Source: Certhia americana
Taxonomy: Eukaryota; Chordata; Aves; Passeriformes; Certhiidae
Direction of reading: 5' to 3'
Length of the DNA: 64,000 nucleotides
Assembly (NCBI GenBank): GCA_018697195.1
Contig: CM031857.1
Coordinates: 55,308,683-55,372,682 of the forward strand
The position numbers and the translations under genes are program-made. Of this stretch, positions 15,185 through 28,719 are shown piece by piece. Every line of letters begins with the position of its first letter. Position 1 is the first letter of the stretch. A model generated the notes under the pieces. That model had not been told where the DNA came from. It searched no databases and saw only the letters and a program-made list of their open reading frames with translations.

Positions 15185-15850
15185 CTCCTTAGGTGGGATT
15201 TTGGTTGATGAGAAGCTCAACATAACCCAGAAATTTGAGCTCACACAGCCCAGAAAGACAATTGCATCCTGAGCTGCATCAAAAGAGAAGTGGCTAGCAG
15301 GGTGAAGGGAGGCAATTCTGCCCCTCTCCACTCTCTTGAAATCCCTTGTGGAATACTGCTTCCACCTCTGGAGTCTCCAGCTTAAGAAGGACACAGTCCT
15401 GTTGGACCAGTGCAGAGAAGGATCACAAAGGTGATCGGAGGGCTGGAGCACCTGTCCTATGAACACAGGCTGAGAGATTTGGGGTTGTTCAGCCAGGAGA
15501 AAAGAAGGCTCCAGGGTGACCCTAGAGCACCTTCCAGTAGTTAAAGGGGAGTGCAGGAGAGAGACTTGTGACAAGGGAATGTAATGATAGGACAAGGGAC
15601 AAAGGCTTCTCAAAAGAGAAAAAGGGCAGATTTAGATTAGGAAGAAATTCTTTACTGTGAGGATGGTGAGACACTGGAACAGGCTGTGCAGAAAAGTTGT
15701 GGATGCTCCAAACCTGGAAATGTTCCGGGACAGGCTGGATGGGGACCTGAGCAACTTGATCTAGTGGAAGGTGTCCCTGCCCATAGCAGGAACCATATGA
15801 TCTTTAAAGATCATATAAGGCAACCCAAACTATTCTACCATTCTACGATC
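15185..15850 (+). mobile_element. CR1 LINE fragment, 3' part of ORF2 plus 3' end
   Basis: About 665 bp in sense orientation, covering the end of the CR1 reverse-transcriptase ORF (GGGGTTGTTCAGCCAGGAGA type), the GAAATTCTTTACTGTGAGG and GGAACAGGCTG blocks, and the ATTCTACCATTCTACGAT tail. It is 5'-truncated as CR1 copies usually are, and has frameshifts. The 168-codon minus-strand ORF over it is a by-product. Confidence 0.92.
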
Positions 15851-18027
15851 TTTCATATCCCTTTAGTCTCCTCTAGGGTTGCATCAGTCTTAAGCAAATA
15901 CCACCTTTATGTCCACATCTTCTGTCAAGGAATTCAATTACATTCTGAGTGTAGAACCACCTCATTTTATTTACTTTGAAACTAACTCCTGCAAGCCTTA
16001 CATCTGTCACACATCAGTCTTGTCCTGGCCAAGACAAAACATTTGATTTTCCTCTGCCCCTTTGATCCATCATTCAAGGCTCTGAATTTGCAATAATCCA
16101 AAAGTCTGAACCCATCAAATGTGATTATGCTGGTAGGTGGGTGAACTGCAATAATCAGCAAAATACCTCATAGAAGACAAACACAATTTGTAAAGTCATG
16201 ATCTGCAATGCCTGGCATGGCTAAGATTCCTGGGATTCCTCAAGAGTCATAAGGAAAACCAAGAACTCTGGTACAAGCCAAAAGCACACTTCTATTTAGC
16301 TCAGTACTTCTACAAGCTGGACATGGACATCATAGAAGGACAAAATATGGTCGTGGGATTAACTCCCATTGTTACGTATCAGGTTCTGTTCTCATGAGAG
16401 AAACTGTATGACAATAAGTAAATAAGTTTGCTCAGACATACGTGTTAGGCTATTCATACAATAGACTAAAATAAATAGCCAGACTCTAAGGCTACCAAGG
16501 ACATTTACTGAAATTCTCAAAAAATTTAACTGTAGTACTGACCTTCATTAAATCCGCATCCTTTTGCTATTCTACCACTGCACCTTCCCTGTTCTTCCAC
16601 GATACTTATTATAACCAGTACCATATGCCTCGACTACATATGCCTTAAAGCAGGAATCATTGCTTCTTTATGTGTTTCAACAGCTACCAATGGAGTCTCA
16701 CACTGATTACAGCTCCTGGAAAGCTACTGGGAAGCTTGTATTTTAAGTTGTGTTGTATTTATCTGCCAACAAACCCAGTTACATTTCCAAGACAAAAACT
16801 GTTTCTGAGTCTTGAAAATGGCAGAATCCACATGTACATTATCTTTAACACTGAGATGCAGCCTAGTATTTAAATTAAAAATTACTGGTTTATTCCTCCT
16901 GAAAATCATCTTTCAGTTAGAGTTTCAATTTTGAAGTTTAATTAATATATGCTAGCTGCTTGAAAGAGGATAAAATCAAGTGTGCATTTAGCAGCTTTAT
17001 ACCATCTCATGTTATACTATAAGGAGTCTCTGTTTTCACCAAAACAATTGTTGATTTTATCACATGGAGTTCAATGATTATCATCATGCTTACAATGAAT
17101 TTCAAGTATTTCCAACATCTGTATAATCAACATGTGAATCCTTTTTGTTTACTTCAATATCAAGAAATCAGGGAAGTAGTATCTACAAACATTTTGAGTA
17201 TTTTATATTTGTGTCTGCAGTCACACTCAGACACTCACAATTGGCAAAATTTTAATACTAAATTCACCCTACATTGTCTGCCTACATGCACAAAGCTTGG
17301 GCAACATTATATACTCAGTTGCTGCCTGTACAGCTTCCATATAATGCACTTCCACAAGAAAAGTGTCTAATTGCATTTGCTCTTACATGAGAATGCATTT
17401 CTTTACTGTATCATTCTCAGCAGACTACACAGGCTCAGAGCAGCAGCTTCTGAGTATTTTTATTGGGGGGGAGCAGGTCACACTTTATACTGGCACAAAT
17501 GCTTGGTTTTCACAGCTTCTGTCACCACTGACAGCACTTTCAGGTAGGTGCAAGCAATGCCATAAACAAACAAGAGCCACATACACATATTTGGATTCAA
17601 ATTGCTTGCTCATCCTCATATAGGACCAAGCAAAGCCAATCCTCATGTCTCTTTTCTTCTAGCTTAGTGTGTCATTTGCTAAGCTCCTTTCACTTTCAGC
17701 ATAAACCAGCCTTCAGGCACTAAACAACACTAGCTGAATCACCAAGCACTGTTTCTCACAAGCTCTAAACAAATAAGATTTCTGTATGGCAAAACTGACC
17801 TAAAATGATAAAATGCAAAAGGAACTCAAATTTAGTTTAAGGAAACTTGTCTCACATATGTCTCGATTCCTGAATATTTTTGACTGTAAACATCATTCAA
17901 GATATTATGAATACTAAAGATTTTACATGGGCTCAACCAACAGGCATACTTCATACAAGAAAAATCCATGAGGTCCTGTTAGGTAAAACACCATCATTTC
18001 TGGTTCTGGAACTTCCTGAGCTGTGAA

Positions 18028-18226
18028 TCATTAAAGGTTGGAAGAAGCTGAAACAGGTTGCCCAGAGAGGAAGCAGATGCTCATGTCTGAAAACATTCAT
18101 AGTTAGATTGGACAGGGGTCTGAGCAACCTGTTTTAGTTGAAGATGCCCCTGCTCATTGCAGGGGTGTTGGACTAGGTGAGCTTTAAAGGTCCCTTCCAA
18201 ACCAAACTGTTCTAAGATTCTATGAG
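18028..18226 (+). mobile_element. CR1 LINE 3' fragment
   Basis: Short 5'-truncated copy recognised by CAGGTTGCCCAGAGAGG, TGAGCAACCTG, AGGTCCCTTCCAA and the terminal GATTCTATGAG. Confidence 0.88.
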
Positions 18227-19929
18227 AAGTATCCTGGGGAGGTACCATTGTGCTTCTACACTGTTCTTACACTCATCTCAAGGTATCTGCTGCTGACCAC
18301 CACTGAGGACAGGACACCAGCCAGATGACCTTTGGTCTGATCCAGTATCACTCAGTCTCTCTCAAACAGAATCATGCCGAATACACAATCATGGCTTTTC
18401 TAGGTGGTTTACAATTATTCCAACAATAAATGCGATCAAAAATGTCATACATAGTACTAACGATTTACAACATAAATTCTAAAGCTTGACAGCACCTTAT
18501 CAATGTAAAACTTTCTAAGGATGTAAATCAAATGGTTTCTGAATGCCGTATCTCATTTACTTTCCTTACCTACTACCTATGAATAAACCTTACATACTTT
18601 ATTTCAGTAAGACTCAAAAGGATTTTGTTAAGCTAACATGCTAAATAAATACATAAAAGACCTCAAAAGCACTTGATCTAGGCCAAGAAACAGTAGTTTA
18701 ACAGAAAAATTGAGTACTAAATAACCTGAAATTACCCGAGAGGTAGTTTGGAAAAGGTCATCTAAGTTCCACAATAATTTTGAGAAAAAAGTGAATAAGC
18801 AAATAGTGCAACTGATGGCTGAGAGTCCTCCTTTATATGCCCCAGTGTGACCAACTACCATCACTCAAAGAGTGAATCCATAAGCAGTTTGATTCCATCA
18901 AATGGGTTTAGAACTCATCTTGTCAGCATATTTAAACAGTTCACACCATACAGTAATTCATTCTTCTGGCCAAAGCAAAAATACAAACAACTGAACACGT
19001 GGCCATCTTACACAACATTCACAGAACACGGAGGAGGCACCAACTGAAAGAGCAGACAATTCAACCATTCAAACACAAACTGAAAATAAACCACAAAAGC
19101 TAAGCAAAACCAAAAGTTCACCCTTACAACTAACAAAACAACTAAACAGCATTATCGAAATTCTGATTCATTTTAGCAGTTAAAATCTCAATATCTGATT
19201 TACACGAGACACTGCACAGCAGAGAATCTCAGTGGTATAAAATACCAATCTCTACGAAGTAGCCCTTCTTACCTTAAGACTGCACCTTAATTTACACAGA
19301 ATCAGAGTGAACAGGTTTACGAATTAACTGAGAGAAGAACTGCAAGCAATAAAACCCGCCTTGGATTCAGTACACGTCTGCAGACTATAACATTCCTAAC
19401 ACCAGCCTTCTGACATGCTTAGGCCAGTGTAATAGAAGGAATCTCTATTTTACAAAAAATTCCCTGCTACAGAAAACAAAACCCAAACCCTACTTCTAGC
19501 TAGACACAAACTATACACTTCTGACAATATTTGATGCTGAAATACAATTCAAAGAAGACAGATATTAGAAAAAGCAGACATCTCCATGTTTAAGCGTCCA
19601 AAAAATACTTTCAAGAAGACATTTTAAACCCCCACTAACATTAGACTTATGTTTAAGAAATGCTTTTAAGAAAAGTAGGAGTTTGAAACTCTTTCACATC
19701 TTTTACATGAGCCATCTCCTATCTGTGCTATTACCACTTAATAAGTGGTACTCCAGTCCCAGTACTATTTATTCCAAGTGCATCAGAGATAATCCGACTT
19801 TTTATGGACTATTTCTATGAATGCTAAGTTTATGCAAATGGAATCAAATAACAAAAGATCTGGAAATATGTTACAAACTTTCCAACCAAAAGAAAAAATT
19901 CAAACTAAATGTAGACAATAACTCGAAAC

Positions 19930-19954
19930 AAAAAAAAAAAAAAAAAAAAAAAAA
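19930..19954 (+). repeat. Poly(A) tract, 25 bases
   Basis: Uninterrupted A run in a GTF2F2 intron; no retrocopy is visible upstream of it. Confidence 0.95.
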
Positions 19955-20237
19955 GGAAAAATAAATTTAAAAATCTAAAACAACATTGCAAAGAATATTA
20001 CATTTCTAAACCTCTCCCTCATCATTTTATTCCCCTTCTTTTAAATAAAAAATGTTAATACTTTAAACTTTTGGGCACAGCAGATAAAGTTTGTGAAGCT
20101 ATTTTTTAATGTTATGATATTCTACAAAACATAACAAAAAAGACACTTTTTAATCTACCAATTTCTTAAGAAGCAAAACTCAAAATCTGCAGTAATAAGT
20201 AATTTTTAAGTGCTTCAAATAAAGTGTCTGTACTCAC

Positions 20238-20276
20238 CAGCACTGCCACTTTCTGATTTTTCTTCTGATTGGTTTT
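20238..20276 (-). CDS. GTF2F2: Putative in-frame cassette exon of GTF2F2 (39 nt)
   Basis: A 39-nt segment between a run of T ending CCAG (acceptor) and a GTGAGT donor. It enters and leaves in phase 1, exactly the phase left by the preceding exon, and is a multiple of three. It would insert 13 residues, ENQSEEKSESGSA, between FTETSV and the expected (D/E)KLSLEG. The human protein as I know it has no such insert there. It would extend the acidic, serine-rich linker after the RAP74-dimerising domain. Good splice sites, right strand, right place and right phase favour a real, probably alternative exon. A chance match cannot be excluded because only 39 nt are involved. Confidence 0.6.
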
Positions 20277-20456
20277 CTGGAAAAAAAAATAAACAGAAAA
20301 GTAATCATAATGTTTCTGTGTTGATGATTTGATATTACATCTAACAACTGGGTTGCAAAGTAAAGAATGATAAATTATGATAAAATCAAAATCACTGGAT
20401 TTGATTAATGTTTATAAATATGCCTTCTGAGGAATAATTTGCTACGAGAAGCAACC

Positions 20457-20474
20457 AAAAAAAAAAAAAAAAAA
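20457..20474 (+). repeat. Poly(A) tract, 18 bases
   Basis: Uninterrupted A run about 180 bp upstream of the 39-nt GTF2F2 exon; on the gene strand it is a T run. Confidence 0.95.
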
Positions 20475-21602
20475 GTCCTTTAGTGCCCAAACTCACAACT
20501 TAAATGAGAGAACACTATTACACCTCTGACTGAGCCCTGTGAGAACAAAGTTACACATTTATATTTATATATTACAAAAAATAACCAGGGTTCTGCAAAA
20601 GAATGCTCTTAATTGGCATTAGGTAAATTTTTTTACCTTGATCAACCTCTTCTCAACCCTTTCTACAGGCTATGGAAGAATTTATTTCTTCAAGCTTTTT
20701 CCTCTCTGATTATCTGTTCTCAAATGTTACTATAATCCACTGGTATTGTCAAGTATTTGCACTTGTCAAGTACAACAAATACATATAATCAGAAACATCT
20801 TCTGTTCCATGTAGTAGAGAATCATAAGTATGTATGAAACACAGTGTTGCAAAGTGTCTTCCTAAAAAATTATCACTCTGGTGAATGGCAGAGTCAGATG
20901 CAGAAGCAACTTTCTGCAAGAAATTCCAATCCCGCATTTTGAGAAATGGCTGCCAGTAGATGTATTGTGGCACCTGAGCTGTAACCCCTACCAAGTCCTA
21001 TAAGATTAAACCCCTGCAATAATTTGTCAGTATTATATTTGGCTGTTCCTCCTGTATTTCTCCTTTTTATGCATCCTCTGATGTAGAAAACAAAAAGAAC
21101 ATTTTCACTTCCCTGAAACACAGTTAGAAATGGTAAAACGTACTTGTCCTTTGCTTTCAACTCAGGCAAGTTACAGGTGTCATTACAGGCTATTTACTTA
21201 CAGGCAAGAGTGAATTACTGCTCTAACTCAGAGAGTAATTTTCGAGTTCAGTTAGGCTGATAATTTCTGCCACTTGCAGGCTGGGTATTAAAAGAACTGA
21301 AAACATGAAATATTTCAGAAAACCTTTTTCTTGCCACTGATTCTTGCTGGCTTTGAAGGCTTCTATCCCTCTTTTATCATTGAAATGGCTTGAGAGCCTG
21401 AGGACTACATGTAAACATAAAAACCAGTATCTTACAGCTGCTTCTTTCTTTACACCACGTGGCTGTCATTAGTTTTAGCAGCTGAAGTCACCTGCTTTCT
21501 CTATGAGAAACAATCATAACATGGCCCCTTCCCAGCCATGAGTATTCGCAAAGTGAGTAAAGATCCCAGCCAACTTTCAGACATACGTCCAGGATAGCCT
21601 GT

Positions 21603-21816
21603 TTACAGAAAACCAAGTATTTTCTTGTTGACATTATTTTTTGTGCATATTTGGCCCATTTACAGCATGATATAAAATCAATGGCCAATCAATATCCTAT
21701 ATCAATTGTAGCTTAATTCAGAAAACCAATTATTTTCTTGTTGACATTATTTTTTGTGCCCATTTACAGCATGACATAAAATAAATGCTCAATACCCTAA
21801 CTCACTTACAGCTTAA
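21603..21816. repeat. Diverged tandem duplication, two copies
   Basis: The segment with AGAAAACCAAGTATTTTCTT, GTTGACATTATTTTTTGTGC, CATTTACAGCATGA and AGCTTAAT occurs twice head to tail (about 21603-21716 and 21717-21816). The second copy lacks the bases between TTTGTGC and CCATTTAC and is diverged after that. Confidence 0.9.
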
Positions 21817-24800
21817 TGAAGGAAACATTCAATACACACACAAGAAGCAGAGAGGATGAAATGAAGAACATACAAACATACAAAGATACAAACACCACTG
21901 GACTTTAAGCTGTTCAATTTCAACTCAGTTTCAATGGGAGACCAGAGCTACCTCACCAAAACTATTACCAAAGACATCCTACTTGAACATTGCTAAGAGC
22001 ATCTCTGATTCAAATAGCAATAAATGTACCTCATGTCCACAGGGAAAGTGTGTGTGTTTCTATCTGCCCTCAACAGTGGAGACAAAAAACCAGACAAAAT
22101 TCAAGTCTTGTTAAAAAATGGCGTTTTTCTTCCTCATCATTAGACAACTAAGTTTTGTTATGATCAGGTCACAAGTTCTGCTTTAAAAATCTTCTCGCAT
22201 TAATATAATTAAGATAATGGAAGTTGTAGTATGTCTACTTAATATATTTCATTATTGCACACTACAGCTGCTCAGCCTCCTCTACAACATGCAAGAGTTA
22301 AGAAACATCACTGAAAAACATCAACAGATTGGGGCTGGTTAGTTGGGGATTTCTGTTGTTAGAGGGTTTTTTGCTGTTATTGTGGTAGTGGGTGGTGGTA
22401 GGGTGTTGGTTTTTTACACATACATCACTGAGACTGAAAACAAAAGGTATTTCAAATCAACGAAGCATGCAAAAAGGGTATTCCCCTCACACTGAGCCCA
22501 TTCTAACAGACCATATATTTTATGTGCTATATCCTCTTTTTTTCAAATTTGTACAGGAATTAACAGCCTATAGTTTTAACAACAGAAATGAAAATAAAAT
22601 TAGCTTATCCCTGCCGGAGAGCTGAACCTGCTTTACAGTACTTCTTCAACTCTCCAAAAAACATATGAAGTAATTAAATATAATTTCCATTTTTTTGAGA
22701 TGGAGAAGGGGTATGATGTAAGCAACTGCAATTGTTTTCTAAATGGACTGTATGTCTCAACAATACACACAACATTTTGAACCATCAAAATTATGTCTGT
22801 AATTAAACTAGCCTGAACCACAAATTCTCCTTTTCTGATCAAGGGTTTCATCTTTATGATTTTCAAAAATATTTGGACGTTTGCATAAATGCCATAGATT
22901 TGAAAGGCTGCTGTTGCTTCTGTTTGTTTTGATCATGAGGTTGCTGATGGTTTTCTGTTTCTGCTAACAGTCCAGAAAAGACTGAACTATATAACAGAAC
23001 AAAGAAGAATTAGGTTAGATCCCAAAACCTTCTGGAGACTGGTATAAGTGGTTAAATGACAGCCTGAACAGAAACAATTAGAAAGTACTGTTAACGTAGA
23101 CAGGTACACGTCAAAACTCCTCATCAGGCTGCACTAAGATGACAGAAGAGTGAGGGTGTTTATTTCCTAAATAACAGTTTGATGAGGAATTTCAGAATTC
23201 AAACACTTATCTAATAGAATTGGAAAGAGTATTACATGGCATCAAGATTCTGAGCATGCTGTATTTTACTGAGAATAATTAAGTGCAATTAAAGAAGTAA
23301 CTGCTTTAATGAAAGGTTTCTATTACGATTTGTTCCCTTCACATTTCTTTAATAGCTGGATATAGCTGATACTTAAAAATGCATATATACAAAATACAGA
23401 ATGAAAACCTCTGAATATTCATTTTCACTGGAATTCAACTGCACATTATTGTATGTTATACCATATGTTATATGGTAGATGTGATTCATGTATAAACTCA
23501 GAAAAGGTCCTTTCATATATGAGAACCTGTATAAAGAAAAAAACCCCAACAATTCAAAACAATGGGAACATTTTCAAGGAATGTGGGAATAAAGGAGGTG
23601 TTCTTGGGTATATAGGCAGAGTCACAAGTATTATTGATCAAGAACACAAAAAATAATTGAGCGTCATTAACTGATTTTTTGAAAGAGAGAAGGCTCAGGA
23701 AACCGAAGAAAAACAAAATATTAAAAGCCAGCAATGTTATGTGAAGCATGAAACAGTGACACAATCCATGCATGAATGCTGCTTAGAAGCAAAGCTCTGG
23801 TATGTATGTGTTCTGTCAATGGAATTCTCTGAACACTTTCTACTTTCAGTAAGACAGAAAGAGCATGAAAAAATTTAAAGATGCAAAAATAGACATTATG
23901 GCTATCCCACTTATGAAGGGGGAGTTGTGAAGATACATTCAAAATTAAAATAAAATGAATCATCTCATCCAACTTTACAGAAATATCTTATACTCTATTT
24001 GTGTCTACGGTGTAAAATCTTCTCCTCCACCCATCAGTCCTTTATAGTCTGGGATGCAATTGCCTGCCAAGGTCTGTGTTTGCACAAGTCATATTAGTAG
24101 CACATTTTTCCAAAAACCAGTTTCATAAAAAACTTTTATTATTATCTCTAACAAAGCTGTTAATAAAAATGTTGTGAATATAAATTTTATTTATATTCAT
24201 ATCCAGCAAACCTAAAGTAAGTGCTAGCAGAAGAATTAAGCATCAGGCAATTAAAGCAGTAAGGGAAGTAATGTATCATCATAATCAGAAAAGTTTGCAG
24301 TTAAATGTTTAACAAGTATCTTCCCATTCCTTCAACCAAGAAAGAAACTATTAAATCACAGCATTATCTTATGCTAGGGTCTCTGCCAGTGGGAGGCTCA
24401 GAAAACTATTTTAACCAAATACACCCTATGCATCAGGCCCATTAATTGCCCCTAGATAGTTTCTAGCTATATGCACGTATGAAGAATTCATATTGTTCAA
24501 TTAGACATATTAAAATATATGCAAAATCTTCTGCTTTTCACCCGCCAAAAAACCCACAGCTATGATAGCTGATGACAAAGATAGGATAAAACGACTGGAA
24601 GCACAAATAGCATTGTAGCATAGCAACTGTTGATGTACATATGGTGATGTTTATGGAACAGAATGTCGTTCATATTTAATACAGAAATAATACCAAAGCC
24701 AGCCTAGACAACAAGACCTAGACAGCAAGAGACAAGTGTGCTTTGGATCCCTCTGCAGACATGATGGAAGCCATGCTTCCCACCAGCTCTGCTACACCCA

Positions 24801-27023
24801 TGCTCAGGAATGTCACCACAGGCCTCAGCGATCTGCCCAGCGATGAAGACAATGCAATGTCCACATGTGCAACAGCCTGCGGAAATACTTTGCAACTACC
24901 ACCTTCAGAGCACTCAGTATTATTCACTGAGGCTATTTCAAAATACAGGAAAAGGAAAAGAAAAGAGAATAAATGAGAGAAATCCCAGGGCTAATCCAAA
25001 CAGAAGACACAGCAGGTGTGAAAGCCAGCACAGGCCAGCTTTGTAACAGTATCTGGGATGGGAGCCACTTTACCAAGCTTCCTATTAGCTCAGATACACA
25101 CTGCAGAAGAGCAAGAAAACTGCAATCCATTACATTTTGGACATAATAAATTGCACCACAGAAGAGCCTTCTGCTGTTGATTAACAAATATGGGACCATC
25201 AGAGATGCAGATATTTACAATGAAAGAACCAAAGGATTTCTTCCAACACTGCAAGTAGGAGAAGCAAGTTCAGTTAAGACAAAGCAAAACAAAACCCACA
25301 GAAAATCCATTCAGAAGACTAGAAATTACATCATGCAGAAAATATTAAATTACTTGTCGAATTTGATCTTTTTTCCTTGCTCTAAATGACCTGATGAGTC
25401 AATGTGAAGTGCTGAATTATCCAGAAAATATAAACTGCCTACAGCATCTTCCCAGATCACAGCATATTTCAGAAAAGCCATCAAAAAGACAGTTACTACA
25501 ACATAAGGATTCCAGGCTTAAAGGACTACGCAGAGAAAAGATCTTAGGACATTCAATGTGCTCAAACAAAAGGTGGAGGGGGAAATAAATCAAAAACCCA
25601 CAATCAAAAAACCACCACCCTGTACAAAACAAACTCAACTGCTTTTTGTCATTTGCTCTGGTTGATAAAAGTCAGTCCTCAATAAGGGTACTGACTGAGA
25701 GCAATAGTGCCTGCAGCACTTTTTTATCCATATTTCATTTGCCTAATTCCTCAACTGCATCCTTCTAGATGACATCTGCAGTTCTATACCAGCCTAATCT
25801 TTGGCCCATGGTTCAAACTGACCTATTGCTCATGTTGCATGGTGCAGTTTAAAAAAAGAAAAGGGGCAAGATTTCAGAAAAGAATATGCTAATTATAATG
25901 TGAAGACTAATACTGGTCTGTGAACCTAGGAATGAATGAATTTCAATTTCCAATTACTGCCTTATTGTGGATTGACTGACGTACAAGATATGTGTTTTTA
26001 TTGAGTGTTTTTCCATGGTCAATATAGTGGATTTTTCCATGGGGATTTTCTGGCATCAAATACAAGAGCAGCCTTTCTTTCAGTTGGGACATCTGTACAG
26101 TCCACTCTTCATCAACAGTTTTCCCACTAGCAATAATTCACTTTGAAATTTGTTGAAAATGAACAGGGAGCTCAAAACATGCCTACACATTTAAGCACAT
26201 GAGCATAACCTCAGAAACATGGTGTCTGTAAGGAACCTGACTGGAATTTGGAACATCTGTGTCGTGTTCATTTTCAAAAGCAAAAATTAGTCAAGCAAGA
26301 AAAGCACAACAAAGTATATTTTTGATTGTACTGTCACTGTACCAACTAAACACAATGCAAAAGATTTTAGCCACTTTGCATTTAAATCAGTTTCAGCAAA
26401 ACTCATTGACTGCATGTTATGCTTGCTAATCTCAAACAAAACCAATTTTGACAGGGTCTATGCTTATTCAGAGCTTCATCCCAATCATTTCTCATGTAAC
26501 TAACTACCATTTGCTCCTAGTTATTATAATAACTTCTACTCAGTAAATCTACAGTCCTCAAATAACTTTTTCTAGTTGCTAGGAAATGCAAAAATTTTAA
26601 TTGATTAAATAAAAAAAAAAGGACAGCATTCTTACAAAATCATATTCACAGCAGAAACCAATTCAAGGAGAAAAAACCAAACACTAGTTCATACAAAAAA
26701 TACATGGGAACACAAAAACATGTTTTTTCTGTCAAAACCCTAAAGGAGAATGTACACTATGTACTGCAGTCTGTATTGTGTTCCACATTCCCTCTGCTCT
26801 CTCCAGCAGACTCAGAGATGAAATGTACGTGATAATCCTAAAGAAGTTACATCAGTTACTTGATCACACCAAATAAACAGACACAAAAAAATTACAAGAG
26901 CGTTATCTACGCAGAAAACAACAAAACAGCCAAAATCTGGCTTCAGAGTCTTCTGTCTTTTACAGCACTGAGTTTATCGAAAGCAGACATACTGGAGTCA
27001 TAACAACCTTAATTCTAACTTAC

Positions 27024-27168
27024 CTACTGAAGTTTCTGTGAACACTGTTAAGGTCTGTCCTCCCACACTTTGCAGAAGAAATGGATGTTCCCTTGGTGCA
27101 CTGACTGAAGCAGGCTTTCCTCCAATATCATTGATGCTTGCAAGCTCTTCATTCAACGTAAAGGACAC
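27024..27168 (-). CDS. GTF2F2: GTF2F2 coding exon 4
   Basis: 145 nt with a GTAG acceptor and GTAAGT donor, encoding 48 residues plus one base. The peptide starts VSFTLNEELASINDIGGKPA and includes PREHPF and SVGGQTLTVFTE, which is the conserved core of the RAP30 N-terminal dimerisation domain. It ends TETSV plus G (human TESSS plus the first base of an aspartate codon). In human the next segment begins DKLSLEG; I did not find that exon anywhere to the left in this window. Confidence 0.96.
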
Positions 27169-27841
27169 CTACCAGTCACAATTGCAACAGTATTACTAAA
27201 CAGGCTCAATTACACTGTTTCACAAGTTATGGGGAAACAAAAAGAGAGAAAACACAAGAAGTATAGTGCATTTCTATTTCAAAAATAAAGGGCGATATAA
27301 GAGTCCTTCCGCAATGATCTCTTGTTGAAATACAGAATTCAAAGCTTTCATGTACTTAATAAAATTTATGCAGCTTTCAAAAAGTTGTAAATGACTTCTT
27401 CCTGAAGTCAGAGAACAATTTGATTTTACTTATTAAAATATACATCATAATAGGTTTTCAGCCATTACTCAGTATGACGACTGAAAAATGTTTCACACAG
27501 CCAGGTGAGTTCCAGAAAATGTGCTGAAGTACCACAACAAATGTTACTAGCCTGGTACTCCTGAATTTCAAAGCCCAAAAGAGGTTTAAACACAGCTCCT
27601 TTGCCATGTTCATATTTTATGCTCAACACAGAACCTAAGGAAGGGGGGGCTGGATAACCAGAATCCCCAGAGACAGGCCACAGCCAGGAACTCAAAGAGG
27701 GATACTTCACACCAGCACCATGTGCTTTTCCTGTGCATCTTAGCCTTTTGTCCTAGCACATCCCAAAATGTTTGAAGAGAAGGTAAACGAAGTGAATACA
27801 GAACAGAGACCTAATGCACAGGCATCTATGGGCAGAGCTAC

Positions 27842-28580
27842 TGTCAGGGGTTGCAGTGCAAAATGTAACCCAAACTGTGTATTCTCTCACCAACTGATCA
27901 AACTGGTGTGTGTGGGGGGGTGTAATTGTCTGTCAATGGCCAAGTGTCAAAAACCTGCTGGGGCAGTTTTCTTATCTCTTCCACAACCCAGCCTCCCTCC
28001 AGGGAGAGATCTTCTGCTAATGGGCCATTGAGTCTCACTGAGAGAATTACATTATCCCACTGGGAAATGCTCCAACCAGGGGGAGGAGCCAAGTATTCCT
28101 ACCTGGATAAAAATCTGGGAGTTGGAACACCAAGGCAGCCTTTTCACTGGATTCCCAGAGGAAGACCAGGCCCATCTATCACCACTGGACCTTCAGTGAA
28201 AGAACTCCACTCTTTCTACAGGAGCATCACTTCAACAGAGCCACATCTGCCACTAGGACTGCAGCCACCATTGAATGGGACTGCCACCAACACCCTGACC
28301 CACAGGGTGTCAGCTTGGATCCTGACTCTGTCAGTGAGTTTGTTTGTTTGTTTGTTTGTTTGTTTAGGATTTTTTCTCTTTTGTATTACTGCATGTGTTT
28401 TGGTTTTATTGTTTATTTTAGATCCCCTGATAAAGTACTGTTATTCCTATTCCCATATCTTCACCTGAGAGCCCCTTAATTTCAAAAGTTATAATAATTT
28501 GGAGGGAGGGGGTTTAAATTCTCCACTCCAAGGGAGGCTCCTGCCTTCCTTAGTAGACACCTGTCGTTCAAACCACGATA
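27842..28580 (+). mobile_element. ERV solo LTR in GTF2F2 intron 3
   Basis: About 739 bp from TGTCAGGGGTTGC to CAAACCACGATA. Inside are a TATA-like GGATAAAAAT (about 28102), a (GTTT)7 run at 28338-28365 and the block TGTTATTCCTATTCCCATAT near 28440, followed by GAGAGCCCCTTAATTTC. The last 150 bp resemble the element end at 51560-51710, so the two are related LTRs. Near-identical 5-mers flank it (GCTAC 27837-27841, GTTAC 28581-28585). It is opposite in sense to GTF2F2. No viral genes are present. A 180-codon plus-strand ORF across it is not a gene. Confidence 0.8.
28338..28365 (+). repeat. (GTTT)7 microsatellite
   Basis: Seven perfect GTTT units inside the LTR at 27842-28580, at the position where the related element near 51 kb carries its minisatellite. 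Confidence 0.98.
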
Positions 28581-28719
28581 GTTACTAACAGAATTCTCTC
28601 CTCCTAATTCTGTGATATAGCACTTTGCTAGAGGTACAATGAAAAATACGTGACATTAGAAACCAACACATTCTAAACAGTTTTTAGAATTCAAAATGTA
28701 AACTTTAGTGCTTACTTAC

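Larger units (their letters stand above)
20277..27023 (-). other. GTF2F2: GTF2F2 intron, mostly unannotated
   Basis: Intron between the 145-nt exon and the 39-nt exon. It is AT-rich and free of recognisable CR1 copies. It holds a diverged tandem duplication (21603-21816) and a slightly GC-richer patch at about 24700-24960 with overlapping ORFs on both strands. Nothing else was recognised. Confidence 0.6.

Noticed and set aside
15107..15613. 168-codon minus-strand ORF
   Set aside because: It is antisense to a CR1 fragment and reads repeat sequence.
27926..28468. 180-codon plus-strand ORF
   Set aside because: It lies wholly within the solo LTR 27842-28580 and runs through its (GTTT)n tract.
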